Assembly: GCF_020075495.1 (NCBI RefSeq)
Contig: NZ_JABYQT010000005.1
Location: forward strand, 62,001 to 126,000
Length of the DNA: 64,000 bases
Source of the DNA: Vreelandella aquamarina
Lineage (GTDB): Bacteria; Pseudomonadota; Gammaproteobacteria; Pseudomonadales; Halomonadaceae
Reading direction: 5' to 3'
Positions 53,573-64,000 of this stretch are shown here, one piece after another. How positions within the stretch are numbered: the first letter of the stretch is position 1; each line of letters opens with the position of its first letter. Position numbers and translations under genes: made by a program. Below the pieces are notes generated by a model. That model saw only the letters and a program-made list of their open reading frames with translations, ran no database searches and was not told the DNA's origin.

Positions 53573-53595
53573 AAAAGAATATATAATTATCTTTT
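53573..53595. promoter_or_regulatory. AT-rich near-palindrome upstream of cysI
   Basis: AAAAGA and TCTTTT arms separated by an AT-only core, 86 bases before the cysI start. It may be part of the cysI promoter or a LysR-type (CysB-like) site. No -35/-10 pair was assigned. Confidence 0.35.
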
Positions 53596-53600
53596 TATCG

Positions 53601-54938
53601 TTAAAGGGTATTTAAAGTGGCGGGGGAGAGCCAGCGTCTACGCTGCCACACCCACAAGAACCCCGCTGAATTGGTCAGCCGGTAGCACAGCTGCGCCAGC
53701 CATATGCCAAGCAACCCTTGCTGCAGGCCAATCCCTACCCACCAGGCAAGGGGTAAAAACAGCAGCCACTGCATGCCAAGGCTCAATGCCATCACCGTAC
53801 GCTGTGCCCCGGCTCCCATCAATGCCTGGGCGAGTACCAGGGCAGCGGCGTCCAGCACGATCATCATGGCGGTAATCTGCAAAGGCAGTACGCCCAGTGC
53901 TACCAGCTCGGCGCTTGAAAAGAAAATGCCGAGTACCTGATCAGGCACTATCAGCATGGGCAGAGCCAGCACGGCAAGCAGCATGCCTGCCACGCGCAGC
54001 GCATCGAGCCCCCAGCGGTGGGCGCTGTGCTGATCATCACGTCCTAGCGCTTCGCCCACCAGGCTCATGGTGGCAACGCCGACGCCTACACCGGGAAGAA
54101 TCAGCACCAACGAGAGATTGACCAGTACATGGCCTACCGCAACGCTTGCTGTTCCCAACTGGCTCAACAGCCAGAAGAGCACAAGGTAACCTGCTGCAAA
54201 ACATATCTGCTGCAGTGAGTGCGGAAAGGCAAGGGCAAAGGTGGCACGCAGGATAGCAGAGGAGGGCAAGCCTGACCGTATGTCGGCATGGTGTGGCGAC
54301 TTAAACGTCACCCACAGCCAGAGAAAAAGCCCCAGAAACAGGGAAAGCGTGGTGCCTACGCCTGCCCCGTCTGCGCCTAGCCTGGGCATTCCTGCCAGGC
54401 CGTAAATCAGCACGCTGCTGGCCGCTACGTTGAAAAGTTGTACGACGATGATGATACGCAAGTAGAGATGCGTCTGTTGGCGACCATTCCAGTAGCCCCG
54501 TAAACAGAGTGTCAGGGCAATGGCCGTGAGCGCAACCACACGCCAGCGGAAGTAATCAATCGCTACGCGCTCCACATCCGGTGCTTGAGTGATCAGGCCC
54601 AGCAGCGCAGGCGCCTGCCACCAGGCCAGCAAGGATAAGGGCACCCCAACAGCCAGCCCGATGATGACACCTGCGTGAAGCGGCTGGGCCATCTGCAGAC
54701 TGCTTGCATCAAGGCGCTGGGAGGTTTGCGACTGCACGCTGGAGGAGAGACCGAACACCAGCGCCGTCATCATGAACATAGCGTACCCACCGACGCCAAC
54801 CCCCGCCAGCGCTACTTGACCTAGATGCCCCACCAGCGCAGCGTCGATGATATTGAGCATGCTCTGGGAAAGCATGCCCAACATGACAGGAAGTGCCAGG
54901 CGCATTATCTTGGCATGGCGATCATCCGCTAACGCCAT
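53601..54938 (-). CDS. MATE-family efflux protein (DinF/NorM-like)
   Basis: 445 residues from the ATG at 54938, 1 base after the metH stop. Twelve hydrophobic helices with the MATE repeats (IMRLALPVMLGMLSQSMLNIIDAALVGHLG, cited by its start; later LVNLSLVLILPGVGVGVATM). DinF-like size. Such proteins export cationic drugs or toxic metabolites with Na+ or H+. The apparent upstream extension to 55016 lies inside metH and has no signature. Confidence 0.9.
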   Translation of the reverse strand: MALADDRHAKIMRLALPVMLGMLSQSMLNIIDAALVGHLGQVALAGVGVGGYAMFMMTALVFGLSSSVQSQTSQRLDASSLQMAQPLHAGVIIGLAVGVPLSLLAWWQAPALLGLITQAPDVERVAIDYFRWRVVALTAIALTLCLRGYWNGRQQTHLYLRIIIVVQLFNVAASSVLIYGLAGMPRLGADGAGVGTTLSLFLGLFLWLWVTFKSPHHADIRSGLPSSAILRATFALAFPHSLQQICFAAGYLVLFWLLSQLGTASVAVGHVLVNLSLVLILPGVGVGVATMSLVGEALGRDDQHSAHRWGLDALRVAGMLLAVLALPMLIVPDQVLGIFFSSAELVALGVLPLQITAMMIVLDAAALVLAQALMGAGAQRTVMALSLGMQWLLFLPLAWWVGIGLQQGLLGIWLAQLCYRLTNSAGFLWVWQRRRWLSPATLNTL

Positions 54939-54939
54939 A

Positions 54940-58635
<3,696 letters not shown>

Positions 58636-59154
58636 GGCAGGGGGAGTTCTCCAGCGTCACAGTCATCAAAGGGGAGGTTGTTATCGTCGGTAAAGCTGCG
58701 TATAGAGGTATGAGGCGCATGATGATAACAAAAGGCATTACAAAACGCCCCTAAGTGCGATGCCAGAAGGGATGAGCATTGCTAATACAGTGCATGAGCA
58801 AGACTAATTAACCCTGCCTGCCTGAAAGCGTTGTCATGGATAAAACTGTGAGCAGGGCTTTGAACATGCGTTGCAAGTCGGAACAGTCACCATTTTCGAC
58901 ACCCCAGTTCCTGCTCGTCGAGGAGGTGGCTAATCCGATTGTCCACACTGAAGCAGCCGATGTTGCTGAAGAAGTACGGAGCGAGCAGCAACGACAAGGC
59001 CGAGGTGCACTTGAAGACATGGCTTGAATAACATGGTGCGGACAAATAGCCTACTAAAATACTCGGGATTGTGTCAGCGCATCGTTTTGCTTACCATAGG
59101 CACAAACGACATGTGAAGTGGCATCGCCACTACCACGGGAGGAAGACAGCCCTC
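58636..59154. other. Intergenic region between metH and nfuA
   Basis: 519 bases, promoters of the two divergent genes. A 63-residue frame at 58836-59027 (MDKTVSRALNMRCKSEQSP...) reads on the plus strand without a ribosome site or known domain and may be chance. No riboswitch, tRNA or repeat was recognised. Confidence 0.5.
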
Positions 59155-59778
59155 ATGACCATGATTAGCGAAAAAGACACTAACGTCGATACTCAAGGTA
59201 TTGATATTACTGATAGCGCTCAGACATACCTTGCGGAACTGCTGGAAAAGCAGAACGTGGAAGGTATTGCCGTACGCATCTTTATCACTCAGCCCGGCAC
59301 GCCCTATGCAGAAACCTGCCTGGCGTACTGCCGTCCCGGCGAGGAAGAGCCCACCGACGTCAAGCTCGAGCTCGAGAAGATCAACGTCTATCTGGACAAG
59401 AACAGCCTGGCGTTCCTGGACGAGGCTGTGGTGGACTTCAACGCCGACCGCATGGGAGGGCAACTGACGATCAAGGCGCCCAATGCCAAGATGCCCAAGG
59501 TGAATGCCGACAGCCCCCTTGAAGATCGTATCAACTACGTACTCTACAGCGAAATCAACCCGGGACTGGCAGCGCACGGTGGTGAAATCAAGCTGGTAGA
59601 GCTGACCGACGAGAAGATGGCCGTGCTGGCGTTTGGCGGTGGCTGCCAGGGCTGCGCGGCGGTGGATCTGACCCTGAAAGATGGTGTCGAGAAAACCCTG
59701 ATGGAGCGTATCCCGGAGCTTGCCGGTATTCGCGATGTTACCGACCATACGGATACGACGAACGCTTACTACCGCTAA
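59155..59778 (+). CDS. nfuA: Fe-S cluster carrier NfuA
   Basis: 207 residues from ATG 59155 (ATG 59161 is an alternative; GGGAGG lies upstream). N-terminal HesB/IscA-like domain (degenerate, without the three cysteines), C-terminal Nfu domain with the cluster-binding [15 protein letters not shown]. It delivers 4Fe-4S clusters under oxidative stress or iron shortage. E. coli NfuA has 191 residues. Own terminator follows. Confidence 0.95.
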   Translation: MTMISEKDTNVDTQGIDITDSAQTYLAELLEKQNVEGIAVRIFITQPGTPYAETCLAYCRPGEEEPTDVKLELEKINVYLDKNSLAFLDEAVVDFNADRMGGQLTIKAPNAKMPKVNADSPLEDRINYVLYSEINPGLAAHGGEIKLVELTDEKMAVLAFGGGCQGCAAVDLTLKDGVEKTLMERIPELAGIRDVTDHTDTTNAYYR

Positions 59779-59809
59779 GTGTCTACCCTTCGCTAAGCGT
59801 CTATCCTCT

Positions 59810-59836
59810 AAAACCCAGCCTCGGCTGGGTTTTTTT
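59810..59836 (+). terminator. Terminator after nfuA
   Basis: A 10-bp stem (AAAACCCAGC with GCTGGGTTTT) closed by a CTCG loop and followed by more T residues, about 30 bases after the stop. Confidence 0.9.
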
Positions 59837-60012
59837 ATTTCGTTGAAACGATTTTCTAGTGCGCTGGCGTAAAGCGTGCAACTATTTAAATCTTATCAAG
59901 GGTTATACAAACGCTAGGTAGCGATTAGATGCCGTTCTTTCCCGAGCGGGCAGTCTTTCACTAGCGCCGGGCATAAAACAACGGATGTATTTCCGCATCG
60001 GGGGATACCACT

Positions 60013-61659
60013 ATTAATACAAAGCGCGCATTTTCCAATATTCACAAACCTATCTTCTTTGGCTCATTGGCCCTGCTGATTGCCGTCACTCTACCATTGA
60101 TCCTGTTTCCCGAGATGGGGCGGGTCTGGGTAATGGTGGCTCAAAGCTTTGTCACCGATAATTTCGGTGTGCTTTATCAGGCCATGGGCATCGCATCGCT
60201 TGGGTTCATGTTCTACATCATTTTCAGTGATATCGGTCAGATCAAACTGGGCGATGCGGATTCCGAACCCGAGTTTTCGCTGTTTTCCTGGGGGGCCATG
60301 CTGTTCGCCGCGGGTATCGGCGGGGCGGTCGTATTCTGGGGTGTCGTGGAGTGGATGTATTATCTGCAGAGCCCGCCGTTTCATCTCGAGCCGTTCTCGG
60401 AAGAAGCAACCGCCTGGGCGGCAACCTACGGCATGTTCCACTGGGGCCCCATCGCCTGGTCGATCTATCTGGTGCCGGCGCTACCCATGGCGTACTTTCT
60501 TCACGTGCGCAAACACAAGGTACTGCGTATCAGTGAGGCCATTCGCCCGGTACTGGGTGAAAGGCTCGCCCGCAGCTGGCTGGGTAACATCATCGATGTG
60601 CTGTTCATCTTCGGTATGCTGGGTGGCGGAGCCACGTCGCTGGGTATTCTTGTGCCGTTGATCAATCAAGGCCTGGGCGATGTGTTTGACTTTACCCCCA
60701 ATGCAGTCAGCCAGGTGGGTGTGCTGGCAGGCACTACCGCGTTGTTTGCCATCAGTGCCTGGCGGGGTCTCAAGGGCGGTATCGAAGTGCTATCGGATAT
60801 CAATATGTATCTGGGCCTGGGGATATTGCTGTTTGTGCTCACTGTGGGGCCTACCGTGTTCATTCTGGATACTGGCCTCAATTCCATTGGCCTGATGCTG
60901 AGCAACATCATTCAGATGGCCACCTGGACCGAGCCGTTTGGCGCACTTGGCGGGTTTGAAGAGACGGGCTTTGCCAAATCCTGGACGGTTTTCTACTGGG
61001 CGTGGTGGCTGGTGTTTGCGCCTACGGTAGGGCTTTTCATTGCACGTATTTCCAAAGGGCGTCGCATCAAGACCATGGTGGCGGGTTCGCTGTTCTTTGG
61101 CTCGCTCGGGTGTGCGCTGTTTTTCATCATTCTGGGTAACTACGGCCTCTATCTGCAACTGAGTGGTACGCTGGATGTCATTCAGATCATGAATGATCAG
61201 TCTGCCAACGTGGCTTTCTACGCCGTACTCGGCCAGCTTCCCTTCTCCTGGCTGCTGACTCTGGCCGTCGTGATTCTGCTGTCCATCTTTACTGCAACCA
61301 CCTTTGATTCGATTGCCTACATTCTGTCATCCGCGGCTGAAAAGAGCGTCAACAAGGAGCCGGCCCGCGCACATCGCCTGTTCTGGGCCTTTACGCTCTC
61401 GTTTTTGCCTATGTCGCTACTGTTTCTGGGCGGGCTGGAAACACTGCAGACCGCCAGCATCGTCAGCGGTGTACCGCTGCTGATCATTGCCGTGTTGCTG
61501 ATGGTGTCGATGGTGCGAGCGGCGCAATACGATCTGCGCTATCAACCCGATTATGAAGAGCCTGAGATCAATATCGAGGAGTTCCCGGAGAACGATCCAT
61601 GGACTGAAGAGGGGACGTGGGAAGTAGCGGAAGACGAATCCCCATCTGGCCAAACGTAA
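60013..61659 (+). CDS. BCCT-family betaine/choline/carnitine carrier, probable ATT start
   Basis: About 548 residues if started at ATT 60013. Twelve helices with the BCCT signature (WAWWLVFAPTVGLFIARIS, where the tryptophan-rich helix 8 lies) and FAAGIGGAVVFWGVVEW. The first ordinary start would be a TTG at 60067, inside the first membrane helix and without a ribosome site. Upstream, GGGGA at 60001-60005 lies 7 bases before ATT 60013, which yields MNTKRAFSNIHKPIFFG, a normal BCCT N-terminus. No ATG, GTG or TTG in frame exists there. Compatible-solute uptake fits a halophile; the exact substrate cannot be read. Confidence 0.85.
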   Translation: MNTKRAFSNIHKPIFFGSLALLIAVTLPLILFPEMGRVWVMVAQSFVTDNFGVLYQAMGIASLGFMFYIIFSDIGQIKLGDADSEPEFSLFSWGAMLFAAGIGGAVVFWGVVEWMYYLQSPPFHLEPFSEEATAWAATYGMFHWGPIAWSIYLVPALPMAYFLHVRKHKVLRISEAIRPVLGERLARSWLGNIIDVLFIFGMLGGGATSLGILVPLINQGLGDVFDFTPNAVSQVGVLAGTTALFAISAWRGLKGGIEVLSDINMYLGLGILLFVLTVGPTVFILDTGLNSIGLMLSNIIQMATWTEPFGALGGFEETGFAKSWTVFYWAWWLVFAPTVGLFIARISKGRRIKTMVAGSLFFGSLGCALFFIILGNYGLYLQLSGTLDVIQIMNDQSANVAFYAVLGQLPFSWLLTLAVVILLSIFTATTFDSIAYILSSAAEKSVNKEPARAHRLFWAFTLSFLPMSLLFLGGLETLQTASIVSGVPLLIIAVLLMVSMVRAAQYDLRYQPDYEEPEINIEEFPENDPWTEEGTWEVAEDESPSGQT

Positions 61660-61669
61660 GGCATTCAGT

Positions 61670-61695
61670 AAAAGGCCACCGCGAGGTGGCCTTTT
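61670..61695. terminator. Bidirectional terminator between BCCT gene and msrQ
   Basis: An 11-bp stem (AAAAGGCCACC with GGTGGCCTTTT) and a GCGA loop, between convergent genes. Serves both directions. Confidence 0.92.
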
Positions 61696-61699
61696 CAAT

Positions 61700-62326
61700 T
61701 CAAACCGACTGCTTCAGCCGTTGGCGAAGCTTGGGCAGGGTGCGTGATACGGGCGGTATTCGCAGGCACAGCAGTAAAGTGCCGGTAAGCGCGTAAACGA
61801 ACCACTCCTGCATGTCCGCTCGCACCACCCAAAGAAAATGCAGCAGCACCAGCGCAAGGATCAGGTAGCTCGCCTTATGCAGCGTTTTCCAGCGCTTGCC
61901 CAGCTTGCGCATGGCCCAGCGATTGGAAGTGACGCCCAGGATCGTCAGTCCCAGCAAAGCCAGCATGCCGACGATGATATAAGGCCGGTTGACGATTTCG
62001 CTACCCAGGCGAGCCCAGTCCAGACCCAGAATGAACAGCACGTAGCAGATGAGATGCAATACCGCATAGGCGAGCGTCCAGAGCCCCAGCTGGCGGCGAA
62101 TAAGGTTGAAGCCTTTCCAGCGGGTCAGCTTGGTGAGTGGCGTAAGGCTAAGCGTGCACAGCAGCAGCCACAGCGCCCCCAGGCCAATATTGAGCAGCAG
62201 GTAACGCCCAGGCTCAGGCCCGGCCATATTGTTGGCCACTTGCCAGCCCCACCATACGAGTGGCAGCAGTGCGGCTGCAAATACGCCTGTTCGCCAGAGA
62301 GTAAATATGGTGGCAGGCATCGGCAT
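61700..62326 (-). CDS. msrQ: Heme-binding membrane subunit of the MsrPQ sulfoxide reductase
   Basis: 208 residues (E. coli MsrQ 211), five to six helices, a ferric-reductase-like transmembrane domain with histidines in AVLHLICYVLF and KASYLILALVLLHFLW as heme ligands. It passes electrons from the quinone pool to MsrP for repair of periplasmic methionine sulfoxide. Its ATG overlaps the msrP stop by one base. Confidence 0.94.
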   Translation of the reverse strand: MPMPATIFTLWRTGVFAAALLPLVWWGWQVANNMAGPEPGRYLLLNIGLGALWLLLCTLSLTPLTKLTRWKGFNLIRRQLGLWTLAYAVLHLICYVLFILGLDWARLGSEIVNRPYIIVGMLALLGLTILGVTSNRWAMRKLGKRWKTLHKASYLILALVLLHFLWVVRADMQEWFVYALTGTLLLCLRIPPVSRTLPKLRQRLKQSV

Positions 62327-63351
62327 CAGTAGTTGACCCGCAGATCCATGCCCGAATAGAGGCTGGCGACTTCATCGGCGTAGCCATTGAACATGCGGGT
62401 ATCGATGATATTGGTGTTGAACAAGCTGTTGGGCAGGCGGCGTTCGGTCGCCTGGCTCCAGCGCGGGTGGTCGACTTCCGGATTGACGTTTGCATAGAAG
62501 CCATACTCATCGGCTGCGATTCGCTGCCAGGAGTTGAGCGGCTGTTCTTCGACCAGCGATATACGTACGATCGACTTGATGCTCTTGAAGCCATATTTCC
62601 AGGGCACGACGAGCCGCAGCGGTGCGCCGTTCTGGTTGGGCAGCTCGCGTCCATACATGCCCAGAGCCAGGAAGCTGAGCGGATGCATGGCTTCATCAAG
62701 CCGCAGTCCTTCCACGTAAGGCCAGTCAATCAAGGCAAACGAAGAACGCTGCCCCGGCATCTGTTCAGGATCGACCAAGGTTTCAAAGCGTACGTACTTG
62801 GCCTTTGAGGTAGGCTCGGCGCGCTCGATGACATCGGCAAGCGAAATGCCTAGCCAGGGAATGACCATCGACCAGGCCTCCACACAGCGCAAGCGATAGA
62901 TCCGTTCTTCGAATCGGGAGGGTGCCGCGATATCTTCAAGCGCGAAGCGCCCAGCGTTATTGACCTCGCCATCGATCACTACACTCCAAGGCTCGGTCAC
63001 CAGACTGCCAGCCTTGCGGGCCGGATCACTTTTTCCAGTACCGAATTCGAAGAAGTTGTTGTAGCTGCTGGCATCCGCGTAGGGAGCGGTCTTGTCCTTG
63101 GTCGGGTCACTGGGCATCACGGCCTGCCACTCGGCGGCATCGCGTTTGGCCTTGAACCATTCAGGAGCATCGCCTGGCGGTACATCACCATAGTCTGGGT
63201 GCTGCTCGGAGGCCTTGAGGCTACCGGCAAAGGCCAGACCTGCACCCAGACTGGCAAGCCCACCCATAAAGCGCCGGCGCGATAGATAGACCGTCTCCGG
63301 TGTTACCTCCGATTCATGAGTATCGCTTGGTTTGGCAATGTTGATCAGCAT
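62326..63351 (-). CDS. msrP: Periplasmic methionine-sulfoxide reductase, molybdopterin subunit
   Basis: 341 residues (E. coli 334). Twin-arginine signal SRRRFMGGLASLGAGLAFAG at about 26-45, then the sulfite-oxidase-like molybdopterin fold with YRLRCVEAWSMVIPW (the Cys ligand of Mo is C in RCVEAW) and PLRLVVPWKYGFKSIKSI. It repairs oxidised methionines in envelope proteins. AGGAGG site at the start; operon with msrQ. Confidence 0.95.
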   Translation of the reverse strand: MLINIAKPSDTHESEVTPETVYLSRRRFMGGLASLGAGLAFAGSLKASEQHPDYGDVPPGDAPEWFKAKRDAAEWQAVMPSDPTKDKTAPYADASSYNNFFEFGTGKSDPARKAGSLVTEPWSVVIDGEVNNAGRFALEDIAAPSRFEERIYRLRCVEAWSMVIPWLGISLADVIERAEPTSKAKYVRFETLVDPEQMPGQRSSFALIDWPYVEGLRLDEAMHPLSFLALGMYGRELPNQNGAPLRLVVPWKYGFKSIKSIVRISLVEEQPLNSWQRIAADEYGFYANVNPEVDHPRWSQATERRLPNSLFNTNIIDTRMFNGYADEVASLYSGMDLRVNY

Positions 63352-63378
63352 AATGATGCCTCCTGCCTATAGGGCTAA

Positions 63379-64000
63379 TTACTTCTTGTTCGACTGCTGT
63401 TCTCTGACGCTAATCGAAGCGGGTAGTTCAGCAAGTTGCTGTTGCAGGCTTGCCATATGCTGCACCATCTGCGTCTGCCAATCCTGCGCTTGGCGGGTCT
63501 GCTCAGCCTGCTGGCGTTGGGCGATCTGCGCCTTTTCCAATTGCTCGGTCAATACGTCTTGCTGCTGCTTGAGTGCCTCGCTGTGCTGCTCCAACTCCTT
63601 GATACGTTGAAGCGCCTGACCGGTTTCCAGTTGATGGCGGTGCACTTCCTGGCGGCTGCTCTTTAGCTCTTCGCTCAAGGTGTCGATGCGTTGCTGCTTT
63701 TGCTGCGCGCGCTTCTGGGCGGCCTTTTCCTCCTGGGCTCGCTCTTGGCGGGCATCGTCCAGCATGGCCATCAGCCGACCTTCTGCGGCTTCATTACGCT
63801 GCTCTTCCTGGGCAAGGCGCTTTTCCCAGCCGGTTTGCTGAGCTTTCAGTTCCTCATTGTACTGCTGGGCGTTGTCGGCGTTTTGCTGCCGAAGCGCTTC
63901 CAAAGTCAGTTTCAGCTGCTGATTTTCACCGCGCAGGTCCTCTGCCGTCTGGTGAAGGTGCTGCTCGCTTGTCTGGCTGGTGGCCAATTCGCGGGTGAGT
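63379..64000 (-). CDS. Glutamine-rich coiled-coil protein, C-terminal part
   Basis: The frame is open to the right edge, so only the last 207 codons of a longer protein are seen. The protein is a nearly continuous coiled coil rich in Gln, Glu and Ala (for example LEQHSEALKQQQDVL), ending VREQQSNKK. KfrA-like DNA-binding proteins have an N-terminal helical DNA-binding domain followed by such a coil; that part would lie outside the window, so this identity is only a guess. No internal ATG has a convincing ribosome site. Confidence 0.7.
   Translation of the reverse strand, partial: LTRELATSQTSEQHLHQTAEDLRGENQQLKLTLEALRQQNADNAQQYNEELKAQQTGWEKRLAQEEQRNEAAEGRLMAMLDDARQERAQEEKAAQKRAQQKQQRIDTLSEELKSSRQEVHRHQLETGQALQRIKELEQHSEALKQQQDVLTEQLEKAQIAQRQQAEQTRQAQDWQTQMVQHMASLQQQLAELPASISVREQQSNKK

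Noticed and set aside
58836..59027. 63-residue frame between metH and nfuA
   Set aside because: No ribosome site or known domain; an overlapping frame on the other strand is equally open. Kept only as a remark in the intergenic entry.

Overview
The window is bacterial chromosomal DNA from a gamma-proteobacterium. Gene content and protein style fit the Halomonadaceae (Halomonas/Vreelandella type): dense GC-rich coding, a BCCT betaine/choline-type carrier, a TAXI-TRAP transporter, a NhaP2-type antiporter, a TusBCDE relay, MsrPQ, MetH and a Pat-type acetyltransferase. No insertion sequence, integrase, phage gene or CRISPR array was seen. The genus assignment is inference from gene content, not from a marker gene.

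Layout. 0-7.4 kb (minus strand): a catabolic operon with a TAXI-type TRAP transporter, a shortened FadB-like enoyl-CoA hydratase, two different acyl-CoA dehydrogenases and an enoyl-CoA hydratase cut by the window edge. 7.5-13.7 kb: SulP anion transporter, chemoreceptor with a C-terminal sensor, RarD-type permease, omega-amidase, RsuA. 13.7-21.5 kb (minus): gloB, mltD and the yejABEF peptide ABC transporter in one direction. 21.6-25.9 kb: SAM methyltransferase, rnhA, dnaQ, nudC, an SCP2 protein and sohB. 26-34.6 kb: ArsR regulator, propionyl/acetyl-CoA synthetase, a YhhQ queuosine-precursor transporter behind a probable preQ1-I riboswitch, YbfF-like esterase, an exonuclease/GIY-YIG (Cho-like) fusion, an orphan NMT1-like binding protein and an NhaP2-like antiporter.

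34.6-37.3 kb: tRNA-Ser(UGA) with its own promoter and terminator, an SDR and an MscS channel. 37.3-41.5 kb: a clearly AT-rich, gene-poor stretch with small stress-type genes (two related zinc-ribbon miniproteins, a flavodoxin-fold reductase, a hemerythrin, small orphans). This is the least ordinary part of the window and may be an acquired or fast-evolving patch. 41.5-51.3 kb: Bax-inhibitor-like protein, tusDCB-tusE, an XRE-cupin regulator, a histone-deacetylase-like hydrolase divergent from a Pat-like acetyltransferase, pdxH, wrbA, a membrane-anchored GGCT-like protein and smrA. 51.3-64 kb: cysI with its DUF934 partner, a MATE exporter downstream of metH, nfuA, a BCCT carrier whose best start is an ATT codon, msrPQ, and the C-terminal part of a glutamine-rich coiled-coil protein.

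Functional threads: acyl-CoA metabolism (TRAP plus beta-oxidation genes, PrpE); reversible acylation (Pat, HDAC-like protein, PrpE with its acylatable lysine motif); sulfur and redox handling (SulP, TusBCDE, CysI/DUF934, MetH, NfuA, MsrPQ); and osmotic or ionic stress (BCCT, NhaP2, MscS). All functional calls are by reading motifs and lengths; no database search was possible.
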